Shown here: positions 17,287-26,141 of the stretch, piece after piece
Position numbering within the stretch: the first letter of the stretch is position 1
How the letters are laid out: every line of letters starts with the position of its first letter
Assembly (NCBI RefSeq): GCF_014646015.1
Contig: NZ_BMMQ01000010.1
Span: 1-64,000 of the forward strand
DNA from: Microbacterium nanhaiense
Lineage (GTDB): Bacteria > Actinomycetota > Actinomycetes > Actinomycetales > Microbacteriaceae
Reading direction: 5' to 3'
DNA: 64,000 nucleotides
The notes under the pieces: generated by a model
The model's input: only the letters and a program-made list of their open reading frames with translations
What the model was told of the DNA's origin: nothing
The model's database searches: none
Position numbers and translations under genes: made by a program

Positions 17287-17292
17287 GTACCC

Positions 17293-17298
17293 AGTCTA
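17293..17298 (-). promoter_or_regulatory. Leaderless -10 box TAGACT of the PLDc_N/menD transcript
   Basis: Minus-strand TAGACT is followed by 6 nt and GTG 17286. Confidence 0.5.
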
Positions 17299-17316
17299 GG
17301 CCGCGGGGTTATGCCC

Positions 17317-18105
17317 TTACTCCACCGTCTCGATACGCGCGAACGATGCCGTCTCGGTGCCGATGGGCGACTCGATCGTCTCGGTCGAATCGTCGAGCCC
17401 CGTGAGGCGCGCGATCGCCGCCTCGAATTGACGCGAGAGTGCGTCAGCGGCCGCTTCGCCGTCGCCCGCCACGATGGCGTCGATCAGCTCGCGATAAGTG
17501 GGCGACACCTCGCGCGGCATCGTGTAACCGTCGTGCGTCGACAGGTTGGCGATGCGCGTCTCCGCGAGCAGGGTCTCGATGCGCTTGGACATCCGGGTGC
17601 TGCCGACGAGGTCGACGAGCTGGCGGTGGAAGGCGAGGTCGGCGTCGCCGATCGGTACCGCCTCGTCGCCCGCGCTGACCGCGACTAGGCGGGCGAGGCA
17701 GGCCTCGAGCTCGGCCGTCTCGACCGCGTTCGGGCGCTGGGCGAGGCGGCGGGCGGCGTGGGATTCGACGGCGAGCCGTGCCTCGTACAGATCGGGCACC
17801 TCCTCGGCGGGGATGCGGCGCACCCGCAGGCCCCGGCCCGGGATCGACACGAGCAGCCCCTCCTGCACGATCCGCTGCGCCGCCTCGCGGAGGGGGCCGC
17901 GGCTCACGCCCAGCTGGGTGGCGATCTCGACCTCACGCAGGGGCTCACCGACGGCGAGATCGCCCGCGAGGATGGCCTTGCGCAGCTCGGCGACGATCAG
18001 ATCGACGGTCGACATGCGCGACACGGGAACGACCGAGCGGGTGGCGCCGAAGCGCGAGACCGGCGCGACACTGTCGCGACGCCGAAGACCGAGGAGCTCT
18101 CTCAC
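17317..18105 (-). CDS. GntR-family transcriptional regulator (FCD domain)
   Basis: A 262-residue FadR/GntR regulator. The winged helix (IVAELRKAILAGDLAVGEPL, then VSRGPLREAAQRIVQEGLL) is followed by an all-helical FCD ligand-binding domain with the metal-site pattern EARLAVESHAA, DADLAFHRQLV and the later His residues. The start is uncertain: GTG 18105 gives a 30-residue basic leader, while ATG 18015 (MSTVDLIVAEL) matches the family start. Target genes are not obvious from neighbours. Confidence 0.85.
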   Translation of the reverse strand: MRELLGLRRRDSVAPVSRFGATRSVVPVSRMSTVDLIVAELRKAILAGDLAVGEPLREVEIATQLGVSRGPLREAAQRIVQEGLLVSIPGRGLRVRRIPAEEVPDLYEARLAVESHAARRLAQRPNAVETAELEACLARLVAVSAGDEAVPIGDADLAFHRQLVDLVGSTRMSKRIETLLAETRIANLSTHDGYTMPREVSPTYRELIDAIVAGDGEAAADALSRQFEAAIARLTGLDDSTETIESPIGTETASFARIETVE

Positions 18106-18191
18106 CCGTCGATTGTCTCACTTCGCTTGTCGAGTGGACACTGATAAGCACCGCGCGAGGTGCGGCAGGGGAACCCTAAGGAGGGCCGAAC

Positions 18192-18197
18192 TACGAT
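18192..18197 (+). promoter_or_regulatory. Leaderless -10 box TACGAT of the DUF4229 gene
   Basis: TACGAT is followed by 6 nt and GTG 18204. Confidence 0.5.
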
Positions 18198-18203
18198 GGG
18201 CAG

Positions 18204-18533
18204 GTGAAGATCCGCTCGCTCCTGACGTACACGATCCTCCGACTGGCGTTCTTCCTCGTGCCGCTCGGGATCATGATGCTCTTCCCGGCGTTCCGCAACA
18301 TGTGGTGGCTCGCCGTGATCTTCGCGGGTCTCATCGGCATCGCGCTCTCCGTGATCCTCCTCCAGAAGCCGCGCGCCCAGCTGAGCGAGGACCTGTACGA
18401 GCGCAAGCAGCGCCGCGCATCGAAGTCGGCTCGCGAGATCGACGAGGAGATCGAGAACGACGCCAACGAGTCGGCGCAGGCGAACGGATCAGCCCCAGAA
18501 GGCCCAGGCGAGGAAAAACCCGTAGACCGGTGA
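18204..18533 (+). CDS. DUF4229 membrane protein
   Basis: A 109-residue protein with two membrane segments (about residues 7-27 and 33-53) and a charged cytoplasmic tail rich in Lys/Arg then Glu, as in DUF4229. Commonly found next to menA in actinobacteria. Its last 45 bp overlap the 3' end of the convergent menA gene. Function unknown. Confidence 0.8.
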   Translation: MKIRSLLTYTILRLAFFLVPLGIMMLFPAFRNMWWLAVIFAGLIGIALSVILLQKPRAQLSEDLYERKQRRASKSAREIDEEIENDANESAQANGSAPEGPGEEKPVDR

Positions 18534-19445
18534 GCTCAGCGACGTGAGCGCGAGCGCGGTGATCAGCTCGCGCGGCGTCTTGTAGCTCCAGATGATCGCG
18601 AGCGCGGGCCCGGCCAGCAGCAGGGCGAAGCCCGTCAGCCAGGCGATCGGGTAGAACAGCGCGAGGTATCCGGCGATCGCGAACGGCAGGACGATGAAGA
18701 CCGTGAAGAGGATCTTCGTGCCGGTTCGCCCGATGAACGTCGACAGCGTGCGCTTGCCCGCCTTCTTGTCCTGATCGATGTCCCGCAGGTTGTTCGCGAG
18801 CAGCACGGCGCAGGCGAGGAAGCCCGCCGCGACGGCGCCGAACCACGCCTCCTGTGGGAGGTAGAGCGCCTGCACCCACGTCGTGCCGAGCGTTGCGACG
18901 AGGCCGAAGAAGACGAAGACGAACAGCTCGCCCATGGCGTTGTAACCGTAGGGGCGCTTCCCGCCCGTGTAGAACCAGGCGGCGACGATGCACACCGCAC
19001 CGACGGCGAGCATCCACCACTGGCCGGTCCGGATTACGATCGCGAGCCCCGCGAGCGCGGCGAGCGCGAAGAACGCGAGCGCGACGGAGAGCACCCGCTT
19101 GGCCGGGATCCGCCCCGAGGCCGTCAGCCGCGCCGGGCCGACGCGGAAGTCGTCGGTGCCCTTGACCCCGTCGGAGTAGTCGTTCGAAAAGTTCACGCCG
19201 ATCTGCAGGAACACCGCGACGGCGAGGCACGCGAGTGCGATGAGCCAGTGGAATTCGCGCTCGGCGTCGGCGAGCACCGCCGCACCCGTCCCGATGAGCA
19301 CGGGTGTGACCGCGAGCGGGAGTGTGCGTAGCCGCGCCGCGCCGATCCAGTCGCCGAGGGTTACGGGTTTCGACGCGGGGCGCGCCGCCGTGCCGCGGTG
19401 AGCGGGATTGCCGCTGACGTGTCCATAGTTCTTCGCCACGAGCAT
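18489..19445 (-). CDS. menA: 1,4-dihydroxy-2-naphthoate polyprenyltransferase
   Basis: A 318-residue UbiA-type membrane enzyme that prenylates and decarboxylates DHNA to demethylmenaquinone. The first Asp-rich motif is in NFSNDYSDGVKGTDD and the second in NNLRDIDQDKKAGKRTL, with about eight to nine membrane helices. The polyprenyl diphosphate presumably comes from the 10054-11115 gene product. Convergent with and overlapping the DUF4229 gene. Confidence 0.94.
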   Translation of the reverse strand: MLVAKNYGHVSGNPAHRGTAARPASKPVTLGDWIGAARLRTLPLAVTPVLIGTGAAVLADAEREFHWLIALACLAVAVFLQIGVNFSNDYSDGVKGTDDFRVGPARLTASGRIPAKRVLSVALAFFALAALAGLAIVIRTGQWWMLAVGAVCIVAAWFYTGGKRPYGYNAMGELFVFVFFGLVATLGTTWVQALYLPQEAWFGAVAAGFLACAVLLANNLRDIDQDKKAGKRTLSTFIGRTGTKILFTVFIVLPFAIAGYLALFYPIAWLTGFALLLAGPALAIIWSYKTPRELITALALTSLSSPVYGFFLAWAFWG

Positions 19446-19482
19446 CCATCGTACGCGCGGGACGCCGGGAGAACGGGCGATG

Positions 19483-20607
19483 TCAGCCGTCGCCGCGGAC
19501 GATCTCGCGGAGGACCCGCCGGTCCGGCTTGCCGCTCGGCAGGCGCGGGATCTCGTCGAGTCGGACGATGCGGTCGGGCCGGGCGGGCTTGCCGATCTCG
19601 CGTTCTACGGCCGAACGGACGGCGTCGAGGTCGCCGCCGAGTGCCGTGACGATCACCGGCGTCTCACCCCATCGCTCGTGCGGCGCGCCGACGACGACGG
19701 CATCGGGAACGATGCCCTGGGCAACCGCCTCCACGCGATCGAGCGAGACGTTCACGCCACCCGAAATGATCACGTTGTCGATGCGTCCCGTGACGCTCAC
19801 GAGGCGCCCGTCGACGGATCCCGCGTCGCCCGTGCGATACCAGCGGAGCCCCTCGGAGTCGATCACGAAGGCCTCCGCGGTTCGCTCGGGATCCCCCAGG
19901 TATCCGTCGGCGAGGCTCGGCCCGTTGATCCGCAGCTCCCCGTCGATGACGCGCACGGTCGTGCCGTCGAGCGGCACACCGTCGTAGACGCACCCGCCGC
20001 TCGTCTCCGTTGACCCGTAGGTGCGGACGGGGTTCGCGCCGAGCGCGATCGCCCGCTCGCGGAGGGGATCCGGCAGGCGTTGCCCGCCGACGAGGATCGT
20101 GTGGAAGGACGCGAGCGCCCGCGCCACCCGCGGATCCTCCTCCCCCGCGTCAACGAGGGTCCGCAGCTGGGCGGGCACGAGCGAAGTATATGTCGCGACC
20201 GGCATACCCGAGGCGAAGGACCGCATGCCACTGGCGGCATGCGCGAAGGCCTCCGCCGTGAACCGCCCGGAGAGGATCGCTGGATCCCGGCCCGAGACGA
20301 GCGCGCGCACCATGACCTGCACGCCCGCGATGTAGCCGCCGGAGAGCGGAAGAAGCCACTGCCCTTCACCGATCCGCGCCGACGTGGCCATCGCCGATGC
20401 CGTGAGCGCCGAACGCGAGAGCGCGACGGACTTCGGGACGCCCGTGGATCCGCTCGTCGTGAGCACGACGGCGGTGCCCGCGGGAACGTCCGCGGGAAGC
20501 TCCCCCGCGGATCCGAGGGCGATCGCCGGGCCGGATCCGAGGACCGCGCCGCGCAGCGCGCGGAGCAGCGCGCGCGGATCCGAATCTTCAAGACGCTCGA
20601 GCCTCAT
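19483..20607 (-). CDS. menE: o-Succinylbenzoate-CoA ligase
   Basis: A 374-residue acyl-adenylate-forming enzyme activating o-succinylbenzoate. It has the ATP loop TTSGSTGVPKSVALS, the YGSTETSGGCVYDG motif, RTGDAGSVDGRLVSVTGR and a C-terminal Lys in LPSGKPDRR. It is shorter than typical ligases (about 450), as common in actinobacterial MenE. ATG 20607 is chosen for MRLERLED; an in-frame start 12 nt upstream is possible. It lies 37 nt upstream of menA in the same direction. Confidence 0.92.
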   Translation of the reverse strand: MRLERLEDSDPRALLRALRGAVLGSGPAIALGSAGELPADVPAGTAVVLTTSGSTGVPKSVALSRSALTASAMATSARIGEGQWLLPLSGGYIAGVQVMVRALVSGRDPAILSGRFTAEAFAHAASGMRSFASGMPVATYTSLVPAQLRTLVDAGEEDPRVARALASFHTILVGGQRLPDPLRERAIALGANPVRTYGSTETSGGCVYDGVPLDGTTVRVIDGELRINGPSLADGYLGDPERTAEAFVIDSEGLRWYRTGDAGSVDGRLVSVTGRIDNVIISGGVNVSLDRVEAVAQGIVPDAVVVGAPHERWGETPVIVTALGGDLDAVRSAVEREIGKPARPDRIVRLDEIPRLPSGKPDRRVLREIVRGDG

Positions 20608-20661
20608 GGTGCCTCCCATCGAGCCGACTCCGCGAATCTCCGGCGCCGGAGACCTGCGGAA

Positions 20662-21573
<912 letters not shown>

Positions 21574-21579
21574 CACTGA

Positions 21580-21585
21580 AGCCTA
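21580..21585 (-). promoter_or_regulatory. Leaderless -10 box TAGGCT of menB
   Basis: Minus-strand TAGGCT is followed by 6 nt and GTG 21573. It probably drives menB-menE-menA. Confidence 0.5.
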
Positions 21586-21611
21586 CGCCCGGCCTGTGAC
21601 ACTCGCCCCAG

Positions 21612-21697
21612 GTACACAACGACGCAGATTTTTGGCTGAGATGCGCCAGACACCGGTTCCCCGGCCCCGACCACCGAAAAATTGCGTCGTTGTGTAC
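21612..21697. repeat. 86-bp inverted-repeat element, copy 1
   Basis: Arms GTACACAACGACGCA plus T-rich extension and their complement (TGCGTCGTTGTGTAC preceded by AAAAAT) pair over about 21 nt. A 43-nt interior contains GACACCGGTTCCCCGGCC. A second 86-bp copy lies at 50276-50361 in reverse orientation. It sits in the divergent menB-menC intergenic region, between the menB promoter and the menC start. Confidence 0.85.
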
Positions 21698-21753
21698 GGG
21701 GAGAAGTTGTTATGGACGGGGAGGACGTGCCCGGAGGAGGGGATGATGGGAGT

Positions 21754-22755
21754 ATGTTGCCGCCGCTCCCAGAAATCCTCAGCACCCTCCGCGTCGTGTC
21801 CGTTCCGCTCGCGACAACCTTCCGGGGCGTCGACCACCGCGAGGCGGCGCTCTTCGAGGGGCCGGAGGGGTGGGCGGAGTTCTCGCCCTTCCTCGAGTAC
21901 GAGGCCGCCGAGGCGCGCACCTGGCTCGCCGCGGCGATCGACTTCGCCTACGAGCCCCAGCCCGTCGCGCACCGCCAGAGCATCGGGGTCAACGCCACCG
22001 TCCCGGCCGTCGCGGCCGAGCGGGTCCCGGCGGTCCTCGCCCGCTATGGCGCATGTCGTACCGCGAAGGTCAAGGTCGCCGAGCGCGGGCAGACGCTGAG
22101 CGACGACATCGCCCGCGTGGCAGCCGTGCGCTCGGCGACGGGACCCGAGGGACGGATCCGCATCGACGCGAACATGGGCTGGAACGTCGACGAGGCCGAA
22201 CGCGCCCTGCACGCCCTCAGCGAGTTCGACCTCGAGTACGCGGAGCAGCCGTGCGCGAGCGTCGAGGAACTCGCGGAGCTGCGCTCGCGGCTGAGGAAGT
22301 GGGACATCCCGATCGCCGCCGACGAATCGGTGCGCAAGGCGGAGGATCCGCTGCGCGTCGCCCGCGCCGGCGCCGCGGACCTCATCATCGTGAAGACCCA
22401 GCCCCTCGGGGGCGTGCGCCGCGCGCTCGACATCGTCGAACAGGCGGGGCTTCCGGCCGTGGTCTCCTCGGCGATCGACACGAGCGTCGGCCTCGCTCAG
22501 GGCGCTCACCTCGCGGCCGCGCTGCCTAGTCTCGACCACGACTGCGGGCTCGGGACGGCGGCGCTGCTGACCGCCGACGTCACGTCGACGCCGCTGCTGC
22601 CCGAGCAGGGCATGATCGACGTCCGGCGCGTGACCCCGGACGAGGAGCTCCTCGAGGCGCACGCGGTCGCGGACGACCGCCGCGCGTGGTGGGTGCAGCG
22701 GATCCGCGACTGCTACGCGGAGCTTCAGCGGTCGAGCAGCAGATCGACGATCTGA
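21754..22755 (+). CDS. menC: o-Succinylbenzoate synthase
   Basis: A 333-residue enolase-superfamily enzyme. The catalytic Lys pair is in AKVKVAE, the metal ligands in RIDANMGW, LEYAEQP and IAADES, and the second catalytic Lys in LIIVKTQPLGG. ATG 21754 matches the family start; the frame is open upstream through GTG-rich repeat sequence. It is divergent from menB, separated by the 86-bp element, and its 3' end overlaps the convergent TetR gene by 31 bp. Confidence 0.9.
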   Translation: MLPPLPEILSTLRVVSVPLATTFRGVDHREAALFEGPEGWAEFSPFLEYEAAEARTWLAAAIDFAYEPQPVAHRQSIGVNATVPAVAAERVPAVLARYGACRTAKVKVAERGQTLSDDIARVAAVRSATGPEGRIRIDANMGWNVDEAERALHALSEFDLEYAEQPCASVEELAELRSRLRKWDIPIAADESVRKAEDPLRVARAGAADLIIVKTQPLGGVRRALDIVEQAGLPAVVSSAIDTSVGLAQGAHLAAALPSLDHDCGLGTAALLTADVTSTPLLPEQGMIDVRRVTPDEELLEAHAVADDRRAWWVQRIRDCYAELQRSSSRSTI

Positions 22756-23348
22756 CCCAGTTCGCGGGTGCGCTGCTCGGCCATCGCCTCGGCGTTCAAC
22801 CCGGCGATCGCGGCGCGCGATGAGATGTCGCCCCACACGCCCATGATGATGCGCGCGGCGTCGACCGACGACAGGCGCAGGCGGATCCCGCGGCTCTGGG
22901 TGATCTCGTCGATCAGCTGCACCACCTCGCCCGTGACCTCGTCGATCTGGGCGCTGTAGGCGGCCGCGAAGTCGGCGTCGCGCATGGCGTGGATGCTGAT
23001 CTCGTTCATCAGCATCGTCGAGGCGCGGTCGTCGCCGACGACATCGAGTGCGCGGATGATCACCGTGACATCGGGCACGTCGCAGTCGATGGCGAGCTCG
23101 TCGATGCGCGCACGGACGGCGCTGACGCGCTCGCGCGCGACGACCGTCGCGAGTTCGAGGAACATCTCGTCCTTCGAGGCGAAGTTCGAGTAGAAGGCGC
23201 CGCGCGTAAACCCGGCGCGCTCACAGATGCGCTCGACGGAGGCCTCGCCGAGCCCAACCTCGGCGAAGACCTCGGCCGCCGCACCGAGAAGCTTCGCCCG
23301 CGTCGCCTCGCGACTGCGCCCCCTGGGCGCTTTCTGAGACTCGTTCAT
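22725..23348 (-). CDS. TetR-family transcriptional regulator of the MmpL exporter
   Basis: A 207-residue TetR regulator. The N-terminal DNA-binding domain contains AAEVFAEVGLGEASVERI and AGFTRGAFYSNFASKDEMF (helix 3 near residues 40-50). The C-terminal half is an all-helical ligand domain. ATG 23348 begins MNESQKAPRGRSR; the frame is open upstream, but that would run through the operators. Two ATACA-N4-TGTAT palindromes in the 69-bp gap to the divergent exporter gene make it the likely repressor of both. Confidence 0.92.
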   Translation of the reverse strand: MNESQKAPRGRSREATRAKLLGAAAEVFAEVGLGEASVERICERAGFTRGAFYSNFASKDEMFLELATVVARERVSAVRARIDELAIDCDVPDVTVIIRALDVVGDDRASTMLMNEISIHAMRDADFAAAYSAQIDEVTGEVVQLIDEITQSRGIRLRLSSVDAARIIMGVWGDISSRAAIAGLNAEAMAEQRTRELGQIVDLLLDR

Positions 23349-23364
23349 ATCCACCCGTCCTACG

Positions 23365-23395
23365 ATACACTTCTGTATTGGATACACGTCTGTAT
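23365..23395. promoter_or_regulatory. Tandem TetR operators ATACA-N4-TGTAT
   Basis: Two palindromes lie at 23365-23378 (ATACACTTCTGTAT) and 23382-23395 (ATACACGTCTGTAT), 17 bp centre to centre; the second extends to GATACA...TGTATC. They fill the gap between the divergent TetR and MmpL genes and overlap both expected -10 regions. Two tandem sites suggest cooperative binding of two dimers. Confidence 0.8.
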
Positions 23396-23417
23396 CGAAC
23401 TTCTCGGAGGCCCGTTC

Positions 23418-26141
23418 GTGTCTACCCTGCTGTCGTCGCTCGGCCGGTGGTCCTACCGCCACCCCTGGCGCGTGCTCGGAACCTGGCTGCTCATCCTCTT
23501 CGTGATGGGAGGCGCGGCGCTCGGCCTCAACAAGGGCTTCGACAACTCGATCACGATTCCGGGCACGGAAGCGCAGGATGGCCTGGAGCAGCTCGAGCGC
23601 ACCTTCCCCCAGGTCTCGGGTACTGCCGCGCAGTTCATCGTCGTCGCCGCCGACGGCGACGAGATCGAGAATGCCGACTACCGCGAGCCGATCGATGCAG
23701 CCGTCGAAGAGTTTGCCGACTACGACGACATGTCGAACGCGACGTCGCCGTACGGAGACCTCGTCGACGGGCTGATCTCGGAGGACGGATCCGCCGCAAT
23801 CGTGCAGCTGCAGCTCGACGGTCAGGCGACGACGATCAGCGACGAGGTGAAGGCCGCGATCACCGATCGAGTGCACGCCCTCGCCGACGAGCTCCCGGAC
23901 GGATCCACCGTGAAGCTCGGCGGCGACCTCTTCGCCACCGAACTTCCCTCGATCACGCCGACGGAGGCCGTGGGAGTGATCATCGCGCTGCTCGTGCTGA
24001 TCGTCACGTTCCGCTCATTCGTCATGGCGGGGCTTCCCCTGGGCGTCGCCCTCATCGGCGTGGGCGTCGCGCTCCTCGGAGTCGTTGCGGCGACGGCGTT
24101 CACCGACATCAGCGCCACGACGCCGCTCCTCGCCCTGATGCTGGGGCTCGCCGTCGGCATCGACTACGCGCTCTTCATCGCCGCTCGCCACCAGGATCAG
24201 ATACGAGAGGGCGTGGATCCGGAGGACGCGGCCGCTCGCGCGACAGGCACGGCCGGCAGCGCGGTCGTCTTCGCGGGCGTGACGGTGCTCATCGCGCTCA
24301 TCGGTCTCGGCTTCGCGGGGATCCCCTTCCTCACGGTGATGGGCATCGCGGCCTCGGTCGCCGTGGCCGTCGCCGTCGCCATCGCCGTCACTCTGACTCC
24401 CGCTTTCCTGGGGCTCGCCAAGCACCGCGCCGCCGGCCGCGTCCGCCGCACGAAGGCGGACAAGCCCGCGAAGAAGGGCTTCGCGCTGCGTTGGGTCGGC
24501 ATGGTTACCAAGCACCCCATCGTGACGACGATCTCCGTCGTCGTCGGGCTCGGCGTCGTCGCCCTTCCCGCCCTGCAGCTCGGCCTCGCACTACCCAACG
24601 CCGGCACGCTTCCGGAGGACAGTGAGGCGCGCCAGGCGTACGACCTCACGGGCGAACACTTCGGCGAAGGTTTCAACGGTCCGCTGATCCTCACCGGCTC
24701 GATCATCACCAGCTCCGACCCGCTCGGTCTCATGGAGGACCTGTCCGCCGCGGTCGAGCAGATCGATGGTGTGCGGGAGGTTGCGCTTGCAACGCCGAAC
24801 GAGACGGCCGACACCGGCATCGTCCAAATCATTCCCGAAACCGGCCCCTCGGATCCCGAGACCACCGCGCTCGTGCACGAGCTGCGCGCGCACCACGACG
24901 AGTGGCTCGACGAGTTCGGCATCGACCTCACCGTGACCGGCTTCACGGCGGTCGCCATCGACGTCTCCGCGAAGCTCGGACAGGCGCTGCTGCCGTTCGG
25001 GATCTTCGTCGTCGGCCTCAGCGTGATCCTGCTGATGATCGTCTTCCGCTCGATCTGGGTGCCCCTCAAGGCCGCCCTCGGCTATCTGCTGTCGATCGTG
25101 GCGGCGTTCGGCGTCGTCGCGGCCGTCTTCGAGTGGGGCTGGGGCGCGGACATGCTGCACATCGCCAAGACCGGCCCTGTGATCGCCTTCATGCCGATCG
25201 TCGTCATGGGCGTGCTCTTCGGCCTCGCGATGGACTACGAGGTGTTCCTCGTCTCGCGCATGCGGGAGGACTATGTGCACGGCGCGCGCAAGCGCGGCGT
25301 GTCTCGCGAGCTCGCGATCGACTCGGTGCGCAGCGGATACGCGGCGAGCGCCCGCGTCGTCACCGCCGCCGCGGTCATCATGTTCGCCGTCTTCGCCGCA
25401 TTCGTCCCCGAGGGCGACAGCAACATCAAACCGATCGCGCTGGCGCTCGCCGTCGGTATCGCCGTCGACGCCTTCGTGGTGCGCATGACGCTGGTGCCCG
25501 CCGTCATGGCGCTGCTCGGCACGCACGCCTGGTGGATGCCGAAGTGGCTCGACCGGATCCTGCCCCGTTTCGACATCGAGGGCGAGGCCGTCGAGCGCGA
25601 AGACCAGCTCGCCGATTGGCCCGCTCCCGGATCCACCGCGGCGATCGCCGCCGAGGACCTGTCGATCTCGGTCGATGAGCAGCCCGTCGTGTCCGGCGTG
25701 TCGACCTCGGTCGAGCCGGGCGGCGCGCTCGTCATCGCCTCACAGGATCCGCGCGCCGCCCGCGCCGTGCTCCTCGCGATCGCGGGCCGGCTGACGCCCG
25801 ACGAGGGCAGCAGGCTGCGCGTCGCAGGGCATCTGCTGCCCGGCCGCGGCGCCTGGGTGCGCACCCACGTCGGCGTCGCCCTGCTCTCGAACGAAGCGGA
25901 TCCGCTCCCCGCGATCCGCGAGGCCGCCCGCGGATCCGACATCGTCGCGATCGACGGTGCCGATCTGCTCGCCCCCGGTATCACCGACCAGGCCGCCGCC
26001 GAGCTCGCGGGCCCCGCGACGCTCGTCCTCGCGGCCACCGACGCCGCGGCCGCCGCCGACCTTGCCCGAAACGCCGGCCGAGCCGACGTCACCGTTCTCG
26101 AGCTCGCCCCGCGCGAGCAGCTCTCCGAGGTGATCGCATGA
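23418..26141 (+). CDS. MmpL/RND-type exporter with C-terminal degenerate ABC-ATPase domain
   Basis: A 907-residue membrane protein. Residues 1-720 are a standard MMPL transporter: two six-helix bundles, each after an extracytoplasmic domain, with proton-relay Asp-Tyr pairs in GLAVGIDYALF and GLAMDYEVFLV. After a linker, residues from about 742 to 907 resemble an ABC nucleotide-binding domain (LSISVDEQPVVSG, EPGGALVIAS, AIAGRLTPDEG, DIVAIDGADLL). The P-loop is replaced by ASQDPRAARA and the LSGGQ helical region is missing, so it cannot bind ATP normally. GTG 23418 has TCGGAGG 7 nt upstream. Its stop overlaps the YhgE/Pip gene (ATGA). Confidence 0.9.
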   Translation: MSTLLSSLGRWSYRHPWRVLGTWLLILFVMGGAALGLNKGFDNSITIPGTEAQDGLEQLERTFPQVSGTAAQFIVVAADGDEIENADYREPIDAAVEEFADYDDMSNATSPYGDLVDGLISEDGSAAIVQLQLDGQATTISDEVKAAITDRVHALADELPDGSTVKLGGDLFATELPSITPTEAVGVIIALLVLIVTFRSFVMAGLPLGVALIGVGVALLGVVAATAFTDISATTPLLALMLGLAVGIDYALFIAARHQDQIREGVDPEDAAARATGTAGSAVVFAGVTVLIALIGLGFAGIPFLTVMGIAASVAVAVAVAIAVTLTPAFLGLAKHRAAGRVRRTKADKPAKKGFALRWVGMVTKHPIVTTISVVVGLGVVALPALQLGLALPNAGTLPEDSEARQAYDLTGEHFGEGFNGPLILTGSIITSSDPLGLMEDLSAAVEQIDGVREVALATPNETADTGIVQIIPETGPSDPETTALVHELRAHHDEWLDEFGIDLTVTGFTAVAIDVSAKLGQALLPFGIFVVGLSVILLMIVFRSIWVPLKAALGYLLSIVAAFGVVAAVFEWGWGADMLHIAKTGPVIAFMPIVVMGVLFGLAMDYEVFLVSRMREDYVHGARKRGVSRELAIDSVRSGYAASARVVTAAAVIMFAVFAAFVPEGDSNIKPIALALAVGIAVDAFVVRMTLVPAVMALLGTHAWWMPKWLDRILPRFDIEGEAVEREDQLADWPAPGSTAAIAAEDLSISVDEQPVVSGVSTSVEPGGALVIASQDPRAARAVLLAIAGRLTPDEGSRLRVAGHLLPGRGAWVRTHVGVALLSNEADPLPAIREAARGSDIVAIDGADLLAPGITDQAAAELAGPATLVLAATDAAAAADLARNAGRADVTVLELAPREQLSEVIA

